From contig JBLHMO010000060.1 in the NCBI GenBank assembly GCA_047622145.1, forward strand, positions 1 to 17,986: a DNA stretch of 17,986 bases, written 5' to 3'. The DNA is from Litorivivens sp047622145. Its GTDB lineage: Bacteria; Pseudomonadota; Gammaproteobacteria; Pseudomonadales; Spongiibacteraceae. This document shows positions 14,875-17,986 of this stretch, one piece after another; position 1 is the first letter of the stretch, and the number at the start of each line of letters is the position of its first letter. The translations under genes and the position numbers were made by a program. The notes below the pieces were generated by a model. It was not told the origin of the DNA. It ran no database searches and worked only from the letters and a program-made list of their open reading frames with translations.

Positions 14875-14893
14875 GCCTATTCGGACTATAGGC
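14875..14893. promoter_or_regulatory. Inverted repeat upstream of hsaA
   Basis: GCCTAT-N7-ATAGGC with perfect 6-bp arms, in the 144-nt gap between the GlcG-family gene and hsaA. It could be an operator for an hsa promoter or a weak terminator for the upstream gene. TAATAT at 14926-14931 downstream is a possible -10 box without a good -35. Confidence 0.3.
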
Positions 14894-14950
14894 GGGGCGC
14901 CCGATTCCGCTAAAATTTCGACCTTTAATATTTTGTGGGAGAAACGGGCA

Positions 14951-16174
14951 ATGGATGGAACAGCTCAGGTCGAAAATGCGGGCATTAATAGCAAGAGCCT
15001 CGATTCAGAACTGGCGAAAACCCTGCTGGTGCGCGCCGAGGCTCTCAAACCGGTATTGCGTGAGCGCAGTGCTCAAGCTGCCGAATTGCGGCGCATTCCC
15101 GATGAAACCATCAAAGACTTTCAAGACGCTGGTTTCTTTAAAATACTGCAACCCGAGCAGTGGGGCGGCTATGCACTCGACCCGCAGGTATTTTATGCGG
15201 TCCAGCTGAAAATCGCTGAAGCCTGTATGTCCAGCGCCTGGGTGCTTGGGGTTGTTGCGGTACACAACTGGCAATTGGCCTTGTTCGACGATCAGGCGGC
15301 ACAGGACGTGTGGGCTGAAGACGCCACCACCTTGCTATCTTCTTCATACGCACCCGTTGGCAAGGTCAAAAAAGTGAAGGGCGGCTACACACTTAGCGGG
15401 CAGTGGGGCTTTTCCAGCGGCTCTGAGCACTGTGACTGGGTGTTTCTGGGCGCTGTTGTGCCGGAAGAGGGCGCGCCCTTTGATATGCGCAATTACCGAA
15501 CTTTTCTGGTACCGCGCAAGGACTATGACATTGTCGATACCTGGCATGTGGTCGGTCTGAAAGCGACCGGCAGTCAGGATGTGCGTGTTGAGGGAGCTTT
15601 TGTACCCGAGCACCGCACCCACAAATTGAGTGACGGCTTTAGCTGCAATAATCCAGGCAATGCCGTCAACAGAGCGCCGGTGTTCCGGCTGCCCTTTGGT
15701 CAGGTCTTCGTTCGCGCGGTGTGCACGGCCTCATTAGGCGCTCTGCAGGGAGCATTGGATGCCTTTGTGGCCACCGCCAAGACTCGTATGGTTGGCCCGT
15801 CAAAAATGATGGACGACCCCTTTGTGCGCCGTTTGGCCGCGGATGTGAAAACCGCCATCACGGAAATGCAACGCACCCTGTACTCAAACTTTGACGCGAT
15901 GATGGCCAGTGCAGCGGCAGGCGAGCCGATTGCGATTGACGACCGCGTTCAATACCGCTTTGATTCGGCGGTGGTGGCGGATCGCTGCGCGGAACTGTGT
16001 GCCAAAATGCTCAAGGCTTCGGGCAGCAAGGGTATTTTCTTGGGCAATGAAGTGCTTGAACGGCATCTGGATATTATGGCCAGTCAGGCACATGTGGCGA
16101 ACAACGTTAATCTGTACGCCGGCAACTTTGGCGGTGTACAGTTTGGTCTCGACAACACCGATCTGAACCTGTAA
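14951..16174 (+). CDS. hsaA: HsaA-type flavin-dependent secosteroid 4-hydroxylase (oxygenase component)
   Basis: A 407-residue protein of the acyl-CoA-dehydrogenase-fold flavin monooxygenases. HsaA (TesA2) hydroxylates the phenolic ring of 3-hydroxy-9,10-seco-androstatrienedione at C4 to give the catechol, using reduced flavin supplied by HsaB. Family features include LRRIPDETIKDFQDAGFFKILQP, the EACMSSAWVLGV segment, SSSYAPVGKVKKVKGGYTLSGQW with the FSSGSEHCDW loop, and a C-terminal GNFGGVQFGLDNTDLNL end. ATG 14951, with GGAG about 10 nt upstream, is preferred to an in-frame TTG at 14933. The next gene starts within 20 nt. The reductase HsaB is not adjacent. Assignment rests on motifs and on the following hsaD and hsaE. 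Confidence 0.85.
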   Translation: MDGTAQVENAGINSKSLDSELAKTLLVRAEALKPVLRERSAQAAELRRIPDETIKDFQDAGFFKILQPEQWGGYALDPQVFYAVQLKIAEACMSSAWVLGVVAVHNWQLALFDDQAAQDVWAEDATTLLSSSYAPVGKVKKVKGGYTLSGQWGFSSGSEHCDWVFLGAVVPEEGAPFDMRNYRTFLVPRKDYDIVDTWHVVGLKATGSQDVRVEGAFVPEHRTHKLSDGFSCNNPGNAVNRAPVFRLPFGQVFVRAVCTASLGALQGALDAFVATAKTRMVGPSKMMDDPFVRRLAADVKTAITEMQRTLYSNFDAMMASAAAGEPIAIDDRVQYRFDSAVVADRCAELCAKMLKASGSKGIFLGNEVLERHLDIMASQAHVANNVNLYAGNFGGVQFGLDNTDLNL

Positions 16175-16181
16175 TCAGCAT

Positions 16182-16185
16182 GGAG
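16182..16185 (+). promoter_or_regulatory. Ribosome site deciding the hsaD start
   Basis: GGAG at 16182-16185 lies six bases before ATG 16192, whereas ATG 16180 has no ribosome site upstream. The motif even overlaps the 16180 start, so 16192 is favoured. Confidence 0.5.
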
Positions 16186-16191
16186 CATGGT

Positions 16192-17019
16192 ATGGCAGTG
16201 GTAGAAGGCTTGCCGGAAGGCAAATACGCCAAACTGGCCAATGGCCGCACAATTCACTATCTGGATCAGGGCACTGGCCCCGTGGTGGTGTTTCTGCACG
16301 GCAGCGGCAGCGGCGCCAGCGGTCACAGCAACTTTAAATTCAACTATCCCTTTTTGGCCGCAAACGGCTATCGCGTTATCGTTCCCGATCTGATTGGCTA
16401 CGGTTACTCGGATAAGCCTGATGACGTTGAATACCATATCGACTTTTTTGTGGAATGCGTTAAGCAAACGCTGGACGTCATCGGCATTGATAAAGTGAGT
16501 CTAGTCGGCAACTCACTGGGTGGCGCTATTGCTATTCGCTGCGCGCTGAGCTATCCCGATCTGGTGGAAAAGCTGAATCTGATGGCGCCGGGCGGCATTG
16601 AAGATCAGCCGGCCTATTTCACCATGCCCGGCATGCAGATCATGAAAGAGGTCTTTACCGGCGGCCCGAGTAAGGCGCGCTTGGAGCAGTTTATTCGTCG
16701 CGGTTTGGTGTACGACGACTCGGTCGTTGACGAGCAGCTGGTCAACGAGCGCTGGGGGATTGCCCAACAACAAAACACCCAAGTCATAACCTCGATGGTG
16801 GTGCCGAACATGGAAGACCAATTGGGCGAACTGCGCTGCCCGATTATTGCCTTCTGGGGTGCCAACGAAAATATGATGCCGGAAACCGGCATAGCCAAAC
16901 TCACCAAGAAGTGCAAAAACATTCGCCTGATGATTGTCTCTGAATGCGGGCACTGGGTAATGGTTGAACACAAAGACCTTTTCAATCGCATGACACTGGA
17001 TTTCTTGCAACATGGATAA
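16192..17019 (+). CDS. hsaD: HsaD-type meta-cleavage product hydrolase
   Basis: An alpha/beta hydrolase of 275 residues. HsaD (TesD) cleaves the C-C bond of the ring-opened secosteroid, releasing a 2-hydroxydienoate and the C/D-ring propionate acid. The oxyanion region is HGSGSGASGHSNF, the nucleophile elbow is GNSLGG with S108, and the histidine is H254 in CGHWVMVEH. The acid position, WGRDD in BphD-type relatives, reads WGANE, so the triad acid is E226 rather than Asp. Spacing to the histidine is exactly that of BphD (Asp237 to His265). The start follows the ribosome site at 16182; ATG 16180 is possible and adds four residues. It overlaps hsaE by 8 nt, indicating translational coupling. Confidence 0.85.
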   Translation: MAVVEGLPEGKYAKLANGRTIHYLDQGTGPVVVFLHGSGSGASGHSNFKFNYPFLAANGYRVIVPDLIGYGYSDKPDDVEYHIDFFVECVKQTLDVIGIDKVSLVGNSLGGAIAIRCALSYPDLVEKLNLMAPGGIEDQPAYFTMPGMQIMKEVFTGGPSKARLEQFIRRGLVYDDSVVDEQLVNERWGIAQQQNTQVITSMVVPNMEDQLGELRCPIIAFWGANENMMPETGIAKLTKKCKNIRLMIVSECGHWVMVEHKDLFNRMTLDFLQHG

Positions 17020-17797
17020 TGCCAAGCGCGAAGCCTTAGGCGACGAGCTCTATGAAGCCCTGAGCCAGCAAAAAACGCTAAGGCCTTTTACCGAGCGTGA
17101 GTCGGGCATCACTATTGACGATGCCTACTTTATTTCACTGCGTATGATCAGCCGCCGGGTAGAGGCCGGTGAGACCGTTATCGGTAAGAAGATTGGTGTC
17201 ACCAGTAAAGTGGTGCAGGACATGCTCGGTGTGCATCAGCCGGACTTTGGATTTCTGACCAACAAAATGGAATACGCCAATGGCGCGGATATTCCCGTAG
17301 CCGGGAATTTGATCCAACCGCGCGCTGAGGCAGAAATCGGCTTCCGTTTGAAGAAAGATTTGATCGGCCCCGGCGTCACCGAGCAGGATGTGCTCGATGC
17401 TACCGACTACATCATGCCCTGTTTTGAAATTGTCGATTCGCGCATCAAAGATTGGAAAATCAAAATCGAAGACACGGTTGCCGACAATGCCTCCTGTGGG
17501 GTTTTTGTGCTGGGCGATCAAACCGCTGACCCGCGAGAGCACGATCTGCCGAATTTGAAAGTGACCGTCAAAAAGAACGGCAAATTCTTAAGCGAGGGTA
17601 TGGGTAGTGCTGTACAGGGTAATCCGCTGACGGCGGTGGCCTGGCTGGCGAACACGCTGGGTAAATACGACATTCCCTTTAAGGCCGGTGAAGTTATTTT
17701 GTCGGGTTCGCTAGTGCCCTTGGAAGATGTGAAGGCCGGCGACAAAATGGAAATGGAATTGGAAGGGATTGGCTGCGCGAGTTGTCAGTTCGTGTAA
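17012..17797 (+). CDS. hsaE: HsaE-type 2-hydroxydienoate hydratase
   Basis: A 261-residue member of the hydratase/decarboxylase (MhpD, TesE, HsaE) family, which adds water to 2-hydroxypenta- or hexa-2,4-dienoate to give the 4-hydroxy-2-oxo acid. Seen here are IGKKIGVTSKVVQDMLGVHQPDFG, the metal-binding region with RAEAEIGF and MPCFEIVDSRI, and the closing VILSGSLVPLEDVKAGD. A 4-oxalocrotonate decarboxylase is a close paralogous possibility; the location after hsaD and before hsaG favours the hydratase. It overlaps hsaD by 8 nt. A stem-loop follows before hsaG. Confidence 0.88.
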   Translation: MDNAKREALGDELYEALSQQKTLRPFTERESGITIDDAYFISLRMISRRVEAGETVIGKKIGVTSKVVQDMLGVHQPDFGFLTNKMEYANGADIPVAGNLIQPRAEAEIGFRLKKDLIGPGVTEQDVLDATDYIMPCFEIVDSRIKDWKIKIEDTVADNASCGVFVLGDQTADPREHDLPNLKVTVKKNGKFLSEGMGSAVQGNPLTAVAWLANTLGKYDIPFKAGEVILSGSLVPLEDVKAGDKMEMELEGIGCASCQFV

Positions 17798-17808
17798 TTT
17801 TTCCCTCA

Positions 17809-17836
17809 CCCTAACGCTCCCCTAGGGAGCAAGGGT
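17809..17836 (+). promoter_or_regulatory. Stem-loop between hsaE and hsaG
   Basis: The perfect inner stem GCTCCC-CTA-GGGAGC (17816-17830) is extended by ACCCT and AGGGT arms with a small asymmetric bulge. There is no T-tract, and a ribosome site (GGAGAG) follows at once, so it is more likely an RNA-processing or stability element than a full terminator. Confidence 0.4.
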
Positions 17837-17861
17837 AGGAACAAACTGGAGAGAGTAAATC

Positions 17862-17986
17862 ATGGCTGAAAAAATCAAGGTAGCGATCATTGGGCCGGGC
17901 AATATTGGTACCGACCTACTGATTAAGGCACTGCGGTCCGAGTATATCGAGCCTGTGTGGATGGTCGGCGTAGTGCCCGACTCCCC
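17862..17986 (+). CDS. hsaG: Acylating acetaldehyde/propanal dehydrogenase, N-terminal part
   Basis: The first 41 codons are visible before the window ends. They begin MAEKIKVAIIGPGNIGTDLL, a Rossmann NAD motif (GPGNIG) matching MhpF/TesF/HsaG proteins, and continue EPVWMVGVVPDS, where family members have MVGIDPDS. These enzymes turn the aldehyde channelled from the partner aldolase (HsaF, MhpE) into acyl-CoA. The ATG has GGAGAG upstream. The aldolase gene should follow outside the window. Confidence 0.85.
   Translation, partial: MAEKIKVAIIGPGNIGTDLLIKALRSEYIEPVWMVGVVPDS

Noticed and set aside
14933..14950. TTG start for hsaA
   Set aside because: The GGAG that would serve ATG 14951 lies inside this extension, so the later start is favoured.

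Overview
The window looks like a chromosomal piece of a steroid-degrading gammaproteobacterium, probably marine. This is inferred from gene content, moderate GC, densely packed genes with Shine-Dalgarno sites, and a palindrome that closely resembles enterobacterial REP elements. Nothing in the sequence fixes the species. No rRNA, tRNA, CRISPR array, insertion sequence or phage gene was seen.

Layout. (1) 1-2207: a 5'-disrupted gene for a beta-propeller/HEAT/cytochrome c protein. Its left edge abuts an oppositely oriented lipoprotein-like reading frame, so the edge is either a rearrangement or an assembly junction. (2) 2252-4909: a divergent pair, a membrane di-iron sterol-desaturase-family hydroxylase (-) and a 3-ketosteroid delta-1-dehydrogenase (KstD, +), separated by a 282-nt control region with repeated TATTTACT half-sites. 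(3) 4910-5037: a REP-like palindrome and a second perfect palindrome between convergent genes. (4) 5038-5673: a TetR regulator (-), divergent from a seven-gene plus-strand run. (5) 5763-12129: a KshA-like Rieske oxygenase, an acyl-CoA ligase, an Ltp2-like thiolase-fold protein, a DUF35 zinc-ribbon/OB partner, a TauD-type Fe(II)/2-oxoglutarate dioxygenase, a class II aldolase and a small membrane protein. (6) 12135-13292: a divergent MscS-like channel (-). (7) 13482-14806: an SDR oxidoreductase and a GlcG/HbpS-family protein. (8) 14951-17986: hsaA, hsaD, hsaE and the start of hsaG.

How the genes fit together. KstD (ring A 1,2-desaturation) and the KshA-like oxygenase (9-alpha-hydroxylation) together open ring B of 3-ketosteroids. 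HsaA hydroxylates the resulting secosteroid phenol. HsaD hydrolyses the meta-cleavage product, and HsaE and HsaG process the released dienoate toward acetyl-CoA. The extradiol dioxygenase HsaC, the flavin reductase HsaB, the Rieske reductase KshB and the aldolase HsaF are not inside the window. The ligase/Ltp2-like/DUF35/TauD/class II aldolase block is not part of the textbook androstane core pathway. It is the best candidate for an undescribed activity: CoA activation plus aldol-type cleavage of a steroid side chain or related substituent. That function is inference.
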